A stretch of 64,000 bases of DNA from Anseranas semipalmata (Eukaryota; Chordata; Aves; Anseriformes; Anseranatidae). The DNA lies in NCBI GenBank assembly GCA_013399115.1, contig VXAA01001401.1, positions 124,001 through 188,000 on the forward strand, given 5' to 3'. This document shows, piece by piece, positions 39,383-51,567 of the stretch (its first letter is position 1; each line of letters opens with the position of its first letter). Below the pieces are notes generated by a model. The model saw nothing but the letters and a program-made list of their open reading frames with translations, ran no database searches and was not told the origin of the DNA. The position numbers were made by a program, and so were the translations under genes.

Positions 39383-39424
39383 GGGGGGGGGGGGGGGGGT
39401 TTGGTGGGGGGGGGGGGGGGGGGG
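39383..39424. repeat. Two long poly-G runs in a CpG patch
   Basis: G17 at 39383-39399 and G19 at 39406-39424 are separated by TTTGGT. They lie in a patch (about 39280-39490) that is richer in CpG than its surroundings, including a segment near 39300-39335 with several CG dinucleotides in a row. The tract can form G-quadruplexes on the + strand. The proline-rich minus-strand frame across it is a by-product of the G runs. Confidence 0.88.
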
Positions 39425-42400
39425 AGCGTGAGGAGGGGCTGCCCTTCCTCCCAGACATTGCCAAAGGCAGCGACTGCGAGGTGTGAGAAGCTGCAGAGGC
39501 TGAGGGGGAGCTGACTCGATGTTTTTGTGCGGAGGGAGATAAGATAAACTGATATTTCTTTGGACTTAACTGCAGCTTTCCACTTGCAGCCTTCAAGATC
39601 CTGTGAGGTTGCAGGGGTCCTCTTGCAACTAATACAGTAATGACCTTGAATTCACTTCCAGCTCAGCTGTACTGCTGGAGGACAAGGCTTTTCTTGTGAG
39701 CAAAAAACATTAAAGCAGCACAGAGATTTGCCTGCATAGCTCCGGTCTTCAAGAGATTTGAGTATCCTTTTTGAGGCCCCACTTGCAACAAGGGATTGTA
39801 GATAAGCTTCTGCAGTAGTTAATGGGTAAAGTTTTCTGATTTATTCTCACTGGAGTCTCTCCTTTTACTTGCAGCATTGACAAATATACTGTTGTATGCT
39901 GGTATTTTCTTTTATGTAGATAATTTTTTGCTGCATGATAAAGGTAATGCTGTGCATTCTCACATGTGCATGCTGACTGATACAAGTGTGCTGTTTGACT
40001 GTTTAAGTGTTAGGGGAAAAAAATCATTTGCCTTGATTTAAAAATAAATAATAATGCAACTCATTCCTTTTTCAGATTGTAACGTGAATGTCAAATTTAG
40101 GAGTCCAGACTAATTCTTCATGCTGAGGTAGTCTGCTGCACCAAGCACCCATTATCACAGGCAATTAGAAACTTTTCATATTTTCACACCTGAATCAAGA
40201 CTAGCCTTTTCTGTTACTTATCAGTTTCTAGTGATAAGATAAAATAAAACTTGGAAAACCTGAGAAAAACATGAGATTTTGGTATCGGTTATGTTTAAAT
40301 CGTGGTTAGACTTGTTGCGTGAGTTGGTGGAAAATATTAGTGACTTCTTCCTTTATAGTTTCTACTTCCTGCAAGTTTGTCTGTTAAAAAGATTCTTCAA
40401 GATGCTTCCTTTGCAGATCCTATAAGAAATGTATATTCAGCAGGTGAAACAACTGACTGAGCAAAGACTAACTTAACACAGTGGTTTGGAAACCACGTGC
40501 TGAAAAGTGCCAGGGAAACACAACAGGGAAAATGATAAAAAGGGATGAAAGCAATTCAGACAGGCGAAGAATGCTTCTTTTAAAAATGCAGAACATCTGA
40601 ACACCGATGAGTGGGCAGGTTGCAATAACTTTAGGGCAGACCTAAGCTGCACAACAGTCGTATACTGTAAGTAGACTCCCACAGGACATAGCCTGTAGTG
40701 ATTTAAAATTGGAAGTGGGGGGGGAAGTGTCGAGGTACTGCAGAGAACAATCTTGCAGCAGCAGAGTGCAACTAGGAAATGGGTCACTTGGAGTAATAGC
40801 TTTTTCTTTCCATGTGGTTTGTGTAAGCCAAGCCAAACGTGTGTGGAGCACAGGGTTATCGTACTCATAATATTATTTTTTTTTTCCGTGTATTAGAAAA
40901 GAAATTTGGTCACCCAGCTGCGACACTATGAATCCTCTCTCTATCTGGACAATGCCTCAAGTCCCAAAGTTAGCTTGCTTTTTTCTTTTTTTTCCCCTAA
41001 TGTTTTAGGCTTGTCTAGATTATTCAAATAGCCCATGTTTAGAAATATGATGCTGTGGCCTCGCATTCCAGAGGGGTCAGCAGAAATGCTAGCCTGAAGT
41101 ATCCTTGCTCATAGCACCTGCGGCTTGTTCTTGCTTCTGCGTTGTGGTAGGCATTCTCCTCATCTGTGCTGGAACAACTGTGTGTCTGACTGTGCTGAAA
41201 TGGATAAAGGGGCTGACCCAATTTAAAAAATAATAATAATAATGCAACCTTTAACACATATTCCCCCACATCCCGACCCCTGCACTGTCAGTGTATCAGG
41301 ATGAGCAGTCCTGTTTGGAATATGCCAGCTCAGTACACAGCGGTGTTACATGAGCGGGGGTAGGCATGGGGCAGGGGTAAGGAGCACAGCAGAGTGCCTT
41401 GCACCAGCAGTACTGCCTGTTTCTGTTCAATGCAACAACACAGCCTCAGCTACAGCTTCGTTCTAAGCTCGACACTGAGCTCTGACATACTCGAGTAGCA
41501 GTGTATGGTGACTATGTTTTTGGTCGCTCCTGACTGTCAGGTGTAACCAGCTGGTGTGTAATCAGAGGTGCGTAAGCTGTGCATGGTGTTTGGATGCACT
41601 TTGATGGGATGCTGGCTCCTACGGCACAGGCTGCTAATGAAATCCCAGCCCGCCCCCACTCCGTTTCCCCTTTTCTGGCCACAGCTGGCTGGCACAAGTG
41701 GCTTTCAAGTGGCACCATCAACTGATCATTGAAGCAAATGGGGTTAGGAACAAAACTCCAGAAGAAGGGGCTTATTTTTAATCCAAATCAAGTGATCTGT
41801 TGCTAAGTAGTACATGGAGTTAGTTACACTGCAGTGTTGTGACTGAGGCTGAGTATGGTGCAGGGAGGTGAATGATAAGGCTTACAGTAAGGGAGGGGCA
41901 GACTTCCTTCAGCTGACTTTGCCACCAAAGTCCACACCACCTGATGACACAAGTGAGTTTGTGTAAGGGCATGGTGTGCATGATGGTCCAGCAATGTGTT
42001 AGTGTATTTTCATTGGAACGAAGCCCCTTCCATCAGACTTCATTTCATTTTGGACAATGCATCCCTCCATTAATACACAAGCTGTCCAAAATCCCCAGGT
42101 ATTAGTAGAGCACAGATTTCAAGTCTAAGACTAACATTCCTCCCCCACTCCCTCCTTATGTAAATATCCATCGTTACCCTAAAGGTATGTATTTAGTTGG
42201 CTGTGCCAGTTGTCACCCTTTTTGGAAAACACAAACTCTTCGTGCCTTGATGTGCAGAACTCCTCCGTGTCACCTCAGGGCAAGTGCAGCATCCAAACAG
42301 TCCTCCTCTTATGCAGGTCTGATCCTGGGCTGTGCTCCCCAGCAAATGATTCAGCCCACTGAGGCTGTGCCAGGTCATACCAGCTAAGGAAAAGGAAAGG

Positions 42401-42958
42401 CTCCCCTGCAACCCGCTGGTGTGATGCTTTCCCCTACTCCCCCTCAATGATATCCACAGAGCACTGTCTCGTCAGGGATTTGGGCAGAGGAGGACTGTCC
42501 AGATGATGACTCTGTGCTCCCTGCTTGGTGCCTTTAAGCACAGCTTGGCTTGCTTGCAGTCTCACTGCATAAGGACTTTTCACGGCAAAAGAGAAGTCAG
42601 CTAATATTCTCCCCACTGTGCATACAGCCAGACACGGGTTTTGCTTTTGCTCTCGTACTGGTACGCTCTGTACAGCCGAAGCAGGCAGGCACATGATCTC
42701 CCTGAAGGCAGGATCCAGTGTTACTGTAGAAACTGGCCACCAGCTTCTTTTGTAGCTAGCAGCTGTCACTGTGTGGTTACAGCCAAAGCGTGTCACTCCT
42801 ACAGTGTCTGCAGGCTCTAGAGTTTGTTTCTGCTTCTGAATGTTCTGTGCTACAGCTTAGAGATTAATTCTGCAGTTTCTAACAAAGCTTGTTAAGATGT
42901 TTCTGAATAGTATCTATTTTTAGAACCATTCCTGATGAATATTTGATGTTCTTTCCAG

Positions 42959-43015
42959 GTTTCATTTTCCTTCACCAATACTTCAAGGCACAGAGGAGCT
43001 GGTAAAGGCACTGCC
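42959..43015 (+). other. ST6GAL2: ST6GAL2 5' UTR portion of the first coding exon
   Basis: A pyrimidine tract and CAG acceptor (TTCTTTCCAG ending at 42958) precede this 57-base stretch, which leads to the ATG at 43016. The start context is GCC ATG A, with G at -3. The acceptor implies at least one non-coding exon upstream, probably in the CpG island near 17 kb. Confidence 0.7.
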
Positions 43016-43961
43016 ATGAAACCTAACTTGAAGCAATGGAAACAACTCATGCTGTTTGGGATCTTTGCGTGGGGTCTGCTTTTTCTGGTGATCTTCATCT
43101 ATTTTACAGATAGCAATACTGCTGAGCCAGTTCCCAGTTCCTTTTCTTACATTGAAACTAAGAGGCTTCTGCCCCTTCAGGGCAAGCAGAGAGTCATAAT
43201 GGGAGCCATGCATGATCCGTCGTTCTCTGAAACCCTCGATGGGAATGAGGTACTGCTTAATGAAGATCTTTTAGGTACATTTAAATCGGGGACTGGAAGT
43301 ATTAAGAAATGGACTGATTTGGAAGATGCCTTTAGAAGTGAAGATGAGTTTTTTCCATCCCAGATAGGAAGAAAATCAAAAAGTGCTTTCTACCAAGTGA
43401 ATGATGATTATTTATTTGCTGCTGGTCAGCCTCCGTCACACAACAACCTTCAAGAGATAGCAAAATTCATCTCAGCCGATGAGGATAATCCAAAAGAAAA
43501 TATTTTACAGAACAACTGGAGCCATCAGAGAAGAATGAGGAGAAGGAGCGCAAAGCACCGGAGAAGCCAGATGCTCGATGAATCTGATGACTGGGATGGG
43601 CTGTATTCCACAATGTCGAAATCCTTTCTTTACAAGCTTTGGAAAGGGGATGTCTCTTCCAAGATGCTAAACCCTCGACTGCAGAAGGCGATGAAAGATT
43701 ATTTGAGCACTAATAAGCATGGGGTGCGGTTCAAAGGGAAACGAAACTCCAAGTTGACAGGCGACCAGCTTTTCTGTGAGCTAAAAGAAAGGGTGAATGT
43801 GAAAACAATAGATGGCAAGGAGGCTCCCTTCTCCACTCTTGGATGGGAGAAGCACGTTCCCCAAATTCCACTGGGCAAATTGTATACACATGGCTTTGGG
43901 AGTTGTGCTGTAGTTATGTCTGCTGGTGCAATATTGAACTCCTCTCTAGGGGATGAAATAG
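43016..43961 (+). CDS. ST6GAL2: ST6GAL2 first coding exon: N-terminus, stem and start of catalytic domain
   Basis: This exon encodes residues 1-315 and the first base of codon 316 of beta-galactoside alpha-2,6-sialyltransferase 2. The enzyme is a Golgi type II membrane protein that moves sialic acid from CMP-sialic acid to the 6-position of terminal galactose, with LacNAc/LacdiNAc-type glycans as family acceptors. Seen: a short cytoplasmic tail (1-10), one hydrophobic anchor (about 11-30, LMLFGIFAWGLLFLVIFIYF), a polar stem with an Arg/Lys-rich cluster at 171-183, a YKLWKG...KMLNPRLQKAMKDYL block (206-230) and the start of sialylmotif L (SCAVVMSAGAILNSS, 296-310). N-glycosylation sequons are at 167 (NWS) and 308 (NSS). 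The N-terminal residues closely match mammalian ST6GAL2 as I recall it, which separates it from ST6GAL1. The donor is G|GTGGGTG after 43961, phase 1. Without splicing, a TGA stops the frame at 43967. Confidence 0.95.
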
Positions 43962-46900
43962 GTGGGTGAAATGTATCTATTCATGTGCATATGTATGTAC
44001 ACGTGTGTATTCACATTTGTCTTTCAAAGGATTCATTCTTCTCAACCGTAGGTCTGTAAAGGGTCTGGTTATTCTCTCTCACCAGCGTTATGTGAGTGTG
44101 AGCTTACAGACTTCAGTGAAGCTGTTCCCTTTCAGAGCAGCGTAACTGAAAGGAAAATCTGACCTGAAGTCATAATTTGATTTGAAGAAAACAACAATGC
44201 CTTCTTATCATATTACAGCTTCTAGTATGAAGGAGACACTGGTCTCAACAGCTCTGCCATATTTTGCATTTTGCTGCAAAGTGTGTTTATTTCTTCAGCA
44301 TATTAGAGCCATGTTCAGGTTTTATTCTGGAAAGCAGTGTTGTACCTGTCTGTATTTCAGGATGACTCATAGAGAAACTGCTTTTGGCATTACTGTCCCA
44401 GGCTAAACTTTGTCTCCATGCATCATCTTAATCTTCTGCATGTTTAGAGTTCACAGGCATATAGAATTCAGATCCTTGAGTAAGTAGCTTCATGCTCCAA
44501 GGTCAAATCCCCTGACCTCTTTTCCAAGTGCAAATTTAAATGACTTCAAGCATCTCCTCCCATTGTTTTTCCGTTGCTGCACTGAGTCAGTGAGATTCAC
44601 AGGTGCTGAGATGTCAATATTACACAGAATTCCCCACTTATAGTTGAGGGTTTTGTGATAGCTGTTCAAAAAAAGGGTTGTGGAGCCATAAAACTAATCC
44701 AGGTCAGTTTTATTTTTTTTTCTTTTCAAAAATGAATGTTACTAGCTGTGTTAATATCTCAGTAGTTCATTTTAGTAGTACATGTGCAGTATTGTAAGAA
44801 GGATGAAAAGTATGTCTCAAGCTTACTTGTGGAGCAAGAAGAGTTATCTCCTTCAGCTCTCTATAAAAACCTTCTGATGTGCACTTGTTATTCCTCCCAT
44901 CTTCCAGGACTTCACATCCCAATACCTGCTTCATTGCACTGTATCATCTCTTTGACACAGATGGGTTTCCTTTAAATCTCCAGGATATATTAGAGCTGCA
45001 GTAATTATCAAACCGCTCTAATAGGCTTCCAGCACAACCCAGGTGCCCTCTGGCTGGCCACAAAAGTCAAACCAGGGTAACCCACAGTTTCACAGGAAGC
45101 CCCACTGTTTAGAAATCTCTGGGGTGAAATAGCTTAACAGTTCCTCCCTTCTCCAGTGTGTTATTCTTGACTGAAACAAAATCTTCTTTTGTCAGTATAC
45201 CCCACTACACACAGTTTATACCAGTACAGATTAGCGCTGTACTGGAGAACCCATAGCACATCATGACATACTTACATATGGCAGCATGTATCATGACACA
45301 TGCGTGCTCGGGTGCAGCCCAGGTGTGGGATTTGTGGCTCTTAAGCTCCTGTGTGTATCCATTCCCTCAGAAGGACCCAGGGCACAGAAAGCTTATGCCA
45401 TTCACTACAGAAGAGCTTTTGATTTAATTGGAATTTTTCCTCTGCTGCTGCCTAAAGGGAAGAGATGCTGCTTTGTAAGGCCTACGCTGAAGCTTCAGAT
45501 CTCCTCCTACATGTTTTACAGGAAAGCATGTGGAGTAGCAAGACTCGCAAAAGACTTTTTCGAAGTGTCCTACAGGCCATGGACAGGTACTTTTGACTGA
45601 GCAGAGAATTTGGCCCAGAACTGTGGGGGCCCAACTGGCTGCTAGCAGCTCTATGGGTCTTAGTGGTCACTGCTGCTCCTTGGAAGTGCCAGTGTACTGG
45701 AGATGTCGGGCCAGTGCTTTCTTCTTAAAATGGAACATGGAAGCTCCAGCATCTATTTGTACTGTTATTCCAATGGGGAAGGAGTCATCTTCCCATATGG
45801 AGTCCAGGTAGTACGTGGTGCAGCTGAGCTCCTGGCCATGCCTTTCCACCTCCCCTCTAGTCCTTGAAAAAGCAAGAGGAATCTGATCAGGAAGAGGAAG
45901 ATCAGATTGTGTAAGATATATATATATATATATTTTTTTTTCCTGTGCATGTACAGCTGTAGGAGAAGACAGTCCCCTCGCAGAGCTGGCATCAGGGCTA
46001 CCAGCTGTTGGTTGAAACTGCCAGCAGCCTGCCTGCTTGGAGGCACCTTGGGCAGCCGCTCTTACCTCTCTCTGGAGCCAGCCTGGCACCTGATGAGCTC
46101 TTCATTGTCCACAGAAGCACGGCAAAGTCTGTGTCATTAGGGAGTGGGGAAAAACACCCCATGCATGAGTTCTGGTTTTGGGGCCATGTGCTGTACAGCC
46201 TTGCTTGATGAAGTTGCTATAGGCAAAGGCTTTTACTATTTATCCTCCTGAAAGAAAAAAGGTGTAAGAAAGGAGCAGCACAGGACCTTTCTCTTCATAG
46301 GCTTTTAGCTCCCTCTTCTGTGTTCTTATTAGAAATGCAGGCAGAAATTTTAATGTGTTCTTTTGCATCCCCTACCTCACATTTGTTTTTTAATGAAATT
46401 AAGTATGGAAGTCTGTGCAAATACAGCAAATAGTCCCATCATGATTATGCTACTTAATGGGAGACCCAATTATTTTGCTATCACTGGGAAGTAGCAGGGA
46501 TCTGTGACCAAACCTCAAACTCTTTGTAACTTTGAAATGGTTGTCTCCAAATACTAAGATTAAAATCAGTTAACTTAAAAACAATTATTGTCAGTGTTTG
46601 GCTGCATCCTGATCAAGTATTTTCTGGTGAAGGAAAGGCTTTTATTCTTGATATGAAGAACCAGAGTGAAAAATTTTGGAAATGCAGTGCACTGTCTCTC
46701 AATTAAGTTGTGAACCATGCAATTCCCATTTCCCAAGCCAATTCTCAGCTCCCTCTCAAAAGATTGTCAAAAAGTTGTCCAAACTTATATTTTAAATTCG
46801 TAATTCAAAATTCATAAGCAGATTTCAGATATGAAGGCCCCTTGTTTTTCTTTTCCTTCTTCAGAAATGCAGAGTACCTGCACCTTTTGTTGACTTCATG

Positions 46901-48216
46901 TCCTCTAGCTTCTACACAATCAAGATGCTTATGTTTAGGCAGATGAAGGTTAGGTGCTGGGGATAGTTATGTGGCTCCTGCACAGGGATGTAGAAGAAGC
47001 CTCCACTCCTTCTTAGCTCCTGGGAAGCTGGGCTTAGTGGGTGTTTGGCAAAATCTCTCATTTCAGACACAACGTGTTCAAGCAAGCAAGTGTGACAGAG
47101 ATTGGACTGCTGACTTCATGTCACACAATATTTTGTCTGGAGTACAAGAACTGTGGAGTAAAGGTGTGAAAGGACAGAAGATGGGAGTTGGATAGGATCA
47201 GGCATGAACTCCATAGAAGCATACTAGTTATCTTTGGAAACCTCTGCATACTCCAGTTTTCAGCTACAGGCAACTACATTTGAAGTGACTAGAGATAAAC
47301 AACTGTATAAACAATCTGTGTGTTAAGGCATTACATGCCCATTTTGGCTTGAATCATGTTCTCTGCTTCAATCTGTAGAAGGGATAAAAGTGAACTGGGT
47401 AGGGGAATATTGACAAGAACAGTGTGTTTCTGGACAATGGGCATCATTTCTTACTGTCCTTCACTCCTTTTGGGCTTTGATATCCCCTTAAAAGAAGAAC
47501 TGGGTGGGTGATTATCTTTTATCCGGCAGAGGATTGCACATAGTATCTATGCTTGACCCATACTTGACCTATAGCAGCTTTCTGTTCTGCATGACTCTGA
47601 GGTCAACAGCTTGTGGGGAAATTTTGACAGTTCAGCTCTGTTAGATCTTTTCTACCAAGGGATCCTTAGGTTTCTGTGTGTGAGCAGTTTTGTGGATTGA
47701 CTTCCCTAGACAGACTCTTTAAGACCTATACTGACCTTGAGAATAAGTAGGTTTGATTAATAGGTTTGGGGTGGTCTGAGATTCTTCAGATATTATAAAA
47801 TACCATGAAACACAAGCTCATAGTTGAGCACGGTTATTGATTTGAATGTGTAATTAGATATCCTTGCAATGAACATACTTTTGCATGTAGTAATTCTTTG
47901 TAAATTTTGCAATAGAGATAGCAACCAAATGAACAAACATTTCCATATTAATTTTATCCAATAAGGAGACATTTTTAAGTATTGAAAGCTGAATTTATAA
48001 TTTTTTTTTTCCAGTGGATGTCAATAATGGTAATAACATATGTAGATGCAAGAGGATTTTTGTTTGCAGGAGGATTTTTGTAGAATATTTATCATCTCTA
48101 GAATATCAAGATTAAGAGAAATGTGCAAATTTTACATTAGTTTAGATCATTTGTTTTATTTTAGTGTTCTGTATTACTAAGAAAAATATAAATGACCCCC
48201 TTATTTATGCTCCCAG
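43962..48216 (+). other. ST6GAL2: ST6GAL2 intron (phase 1)
   Basis: The intron begins GTGGGT and ends TGCTCCCAG. It contains no recognised gene. A short TA repeat followed by T lies at 45915-45940. Overlapping short frames on both strands at 45286-46208 show no recognised domain. Confidence 0.9.
45915..45940. repeat. TA dinucleotide repeat and T run
   Basis: About nine TA units are followed by a T run, inside an intron. Confidence 0.85.
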
Positions 48217-48314
48217 ATTCTCATGATGCCGTTCTAAGATTTAATTCTGCTCCAACACGTGGCTATGAAAAAGATGTTGGAAATAAAACAACCATGCGAA
48301 TCATTAACTCCCAG
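48217..48314 (+). CDS. ST6GAL2: ST6GAL2 second coding exon: sialylmotif L
   Basis: These 98 bases complete codon 316 (split GAT, Asp) and encode residues 316-348. The exon contains the core of sialylmotif [27 protein letters not shown] and RIINSQ, which in the sialyltransferase family (CAZy GT29) binds the CMP-sialic acid donor. A third sequon NKT is at residue 338. The acceptor is TGCTCCCAG before 48217 and the donor CAG|GTAAGA after 48314, phase 0. The frame joins the previous exon exactly. Together with SCAVVMSAGAILNSSLGDEI of the preceding exon, the motif is complete and undamaged. Confidence 0.96.
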
Positions 48315-49446
48315 GTAAGATCTTCCTTTTGTGAATTCAAGTCAACGTCACTTCTATACAAGAAGACGTTAAATTAATAACCTCTGAGAAAGTGTTGGGT
48401 AGTCTGGGAAACAGCTAGTGCTTTGACAGTCATGATACAGAGCAGGTAAAAGGTCTCCCTTATGTTTACACGTGCTGTCAGTGTAGAGTGATTGCAGTAG
48501 TTACTTGATATTCTTGTTTCAAAGAATTGGTTTGTAGAGTTTCTCATGTGTCCTACATCCCTAAAGGCTCTGCAAGGTGCCAGAGTCATCAGTACCAAAC
48601 ACCTTCACCACACCGCCTCTGGGATCTTCACAAAGCCTGGGCTGTGGGGATCCCAAAGCTCTTTTCTTGTATTCTCTAGTTCCCCAATTATTTCCTTGCT
48701 GGAAGGAGAAAGAAAGGGGAACTGAGTTGTCTTAACATATAACTTTAGGCAAGTCATCGTTCTTTAAGAATTTGGAGTGAACTAGTAAAAAACTTTTATG
48801 TCCATTGGATATTACACCTGAGATGAGTTTGTTCATCTGAATGGAAACAGAAAATGGGATTTGCTGCATATGAGTGTTAACAAATAAACTGTGCATTGAG
48901 CTATAGTGACACCTTATGGTTATGAGTAGTTTTTTAATTTTAAAAAAGCTATTGCCTGAACTCTGATCTTGGGCAAACTAAGCCTCTTTCCTCCTCATGA
49001 AATGCAGCCAAAATGTAGCCACAGAATTACTGTGAAATTTTATGAAATACCGACATGGTGAGTTTAATTAGTCAATGCCAATAGTATGGTTGGCCATGTA
49101 GCATGTTGTGTACATAGTGATTCTTCCTGAAGAAAGCAAGATTTTCATTTGCTCCTTTTCTTATGAATTTTCTTTGAGTGATGGCTCAGGCAATGGCCAT
49201 CCTTGGTGGGTGTGTTCTCTGTGTGTATAAAATCATGCTCTTTGCCACCACATAAAGACTACTCTTCACTGTCACTCCCTTCACATTTGTTTTGTAGCTC
49301 TTTGTGGCAATGATCTAGACTAGATCTTTGAAGTGATCTGGGTTAAATATGCCCACTTCTGTTTTACTAACAGGAAGAAAGCTGAAATATCTTACCCTGG
49401 CTTTGGTCCTGAAATCAATGTATCAGAGGATGTTGATCTCAGTGTC

Positions 49447-49469
49447 ATTTATTTATTTATTTATTTACT
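49447..49469. repeat. TTTA tetranucleotide repeat
   Basis: About five tandem ATTT units in an intron. Confidence 0.88.
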
Positions 49470-51295
49470 GTTCATGTTTCTACTTTTGTTCACTTTTAGC
49501 CAAAACGTCCTGGTTGCTGACGATGCCTAAACTCCTGTCCTGGGGCAAGGAGGAGGGTTTAGAAAACTTATTTAGTTGACTAGTCTCACTGGGCTCCCTG
49601 CAGGAAAAAAAGAAAAGTGCCTCCAGGGAGTGATTTGAGCTTTGTTAGCTCCTGAGTGAATTCAGAGAGACTAAATGGCTAAATTAGCTGCTTTCTGCTG
49701 TCTGGGATCCTCCTCACTCCCTGAGCTGCTGTGGTGCACTCCTGCTATAGTGGTAATGGAGGTTCACGTGGTCTTCTCTGCTGTGCTGTACATCACTTGC
49801 TCTCCACAAGGCCTCCCAAGAAAACACAGGGTGTGACTAAAATTCAGGCCAGGTCAGCTCACACAGCTTCCTCACAAACATTTGTATTCCCACCACCTTT
49901 CTGCTCCTTCACAAAGAGGTTGGAAGCCATCTGGGATGCTCTGGCTTCCTGCTGAGAGACTGGTCTTTCCACCCCCAGGATAGAAATCTGCGCAGGTCAC
50001 TTGATAAAAGTTGCTTTCCTTACTGACACTGAAGATGCATAATCCATACTGGCTTTCTGACCCTCCTCTCCTTACTGTAGGAAATTCCTGCATTCAACTG
50101 ATTAAAAGGCTGTTGTGGCCCTCTCCTTCCCTCATGTTCTCTGCTATGAAAGCCCAAAGGATGTGAAGGAAGCCAGTGCAGCCACAACACATATTGTTAT
50201 TCCAGAGGAAACTCATCTCATACATATGAATGCGGGCTCACTAAGAGCGAAATTTGTGTGGACAACACCTCTAAAGGACTCTTGCTTGCTGAAAGGCATG
50301 TGAGAGCTCCTTTGTGTGATAACTGTAGAACTGAGCTTTTAAAAGCTTGACCTTTTGGTCTGTTTACTCTGTGCTCTCAAGAAAGGAGTTTACATTCTCA
50401 GGCAAAAACTGCTCTGAGAAATGGAGTTAGGGATGCTGATGGCAGCAAGACTAATTCTGTTCTTGTTGTAGAAGGCTGATGGAAAGTCATTAAGCTTAAA
50501 GTTTATGGTAGAAAGAATATTGCTATGGCAACAATATTATTTTTCTGAAGAAAAATATGCATAATCAAATATGGCTCATTGGATCCTAAAGGGAAATGAA
50601 AATTAGTATGAATTTATTTGTCTGGAATGTTGATTAGTTTAACAGCTGGAGCCAAATTCATGCTGTTTCAACCAGTGCTGAAATCATTCAGTTCAATCCT
50701 TCCTGAGATTGGATGCACCAGGGATCAGAGAGATCTGGTTAGGCATGGAGAGTCCAGGAAAGGAAAAGCTAGCAGGAGTGAAAGGGAAACATGGGGTGGG
50801 AGGATCAGGCAGAGTACCGGTAGATGTGGGAGGGTGTTATGAGGGAGCAGTAGATCAGAGCAGTTATCACAGTTACTTAAAAAATAGCACTATCACAAGC
50901 CTGTTCCTGGAATTCTTTTTCTAGGTATACAAGCTTTTACTCTTATGGTCTAATTTGCCTTTTTGGAGGTACTTCACATGAGACTGTGCTGCTGTTGAAA
51001 TGAGAAAACATCCAAAATGGGGAAAAAAAGAAAAATACAAAGACAAGAGAGTATCCTTGGGGGCTGCAGCCCTTCAAAGAATGCTACTCTGTGTCCACAA
51101 AGAGGATCCTATAGGCAGTGTGAAATACTGTAGGTTTCATTTTAATGTTCCAGAACACACAGTAATGTTGATATACAATTATGCAGCTTCTCAAGTGGTC
51201 TCATCACATCGCTTGCAGGTGGAGAGTAATTCAGCATATTGCTACTTAAAACTGTCACGAGTGCTGTTTATGGCTAAGCTCTTTTTATATATACA

Positions 51296-51316
51296 TATTT
51301 ATTTATTTATTTATTT
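51296..51316. repeat. ATTT tetranucleotide repeat
   Basis: About five tandem ATTT units in an intron, 150 bases upstream of the third coding exon. Confidence 0.88.
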
Positions 51317-51465
51317 TACAGAACAAGTTGCTTAAAATCGACCAGAATTAAAGTAGAACAAACAGCAGAGTGAGGAGGACTGTTCATTTTAGAGAAGGAT
51401 TTTGCCATTTTTCTAGGTCCCATTTGCTTTTAACACTGTACAACTTTTTGCATGTGTGTTTGCAG

Positions 51466-51567
51466 ATTCTCACCAACCCAAACCATCACTTTGTCGACAG
51501 CTCCTTGTACAAAGATGTTATCTTAGTAGCCTGGGATCCTGCCCCCTACTCTGCAAATCTGAATGTG
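51466..51567 (+). CDS. ST6GAL2: ST6GAL2 third coding exon: catalytic domain
   Basis: These 102 bases (34 codons, residues 349-382) begin ILTNPNHHF and include [20 protein letters not shown], a stretch nearly identical to mammalian ST6GAL2 as I recall it. It lies between sialylmotifs L and S in the Golgi-luminal catalytic domain. The acceptor is TGTTTGCAG before 51466 and the donor GTG|GTAAGA after 51567, phase 0. The exon length is a multiple of three, so skipping it would keep the frame but remove part of the catalytic fold. Reading through the donor stops about 27 codons later. Confidence 0.96.

Larger units (their letters stand above)
17351..42958 (+). other. ST6GAL2: Putative ST6GAL2 first intron (about 25.6 kb)
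   Basis: This region lies between the donor-like GTAAGG after the gap and the acceptor (CTTTCCAG) ending at 42958. It contains no coding sequence that I recognise. It holds two minus-strand CR1 3' ends (24512-24631 and 32841-33020), single N bases at 26587 and 28834, a 17-base N gap at 33683-33699, a G18 run at 34724-34741 and a pair of long G runs at 39383-39424. The block at 25152-25922 has several overlapping minus-strand frames of 116-143 codons but no recognised domain. Additional non-coding 5' exons may exist in it; candidates are given in the findings. Confidence 0.5.
48315..51465 (+). other. ST6GAL2: ST6GAL2 intron (phase 0)
   Basis: The intron begins GTAAGA and ends TGTTTGCAG. No other gene is recognised. 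TTTA-type repeats lie at 49447-49469 and 51296-51316. Confidence 0.9.

Noticed and set aside
39252..39596. Minus-strand proline-rich frame
   Set aside because: The proline run is the complement of the poly-G tracts; nothing else in it looks like a protein.
43962..43969. Extension of the first coding exon to the in-frame stop at 43967
   Set aside because: The exact donor at 43962 joins in phase to the conserved [10 protein letters not shown] exon, so the extra residues are intronic read-through.
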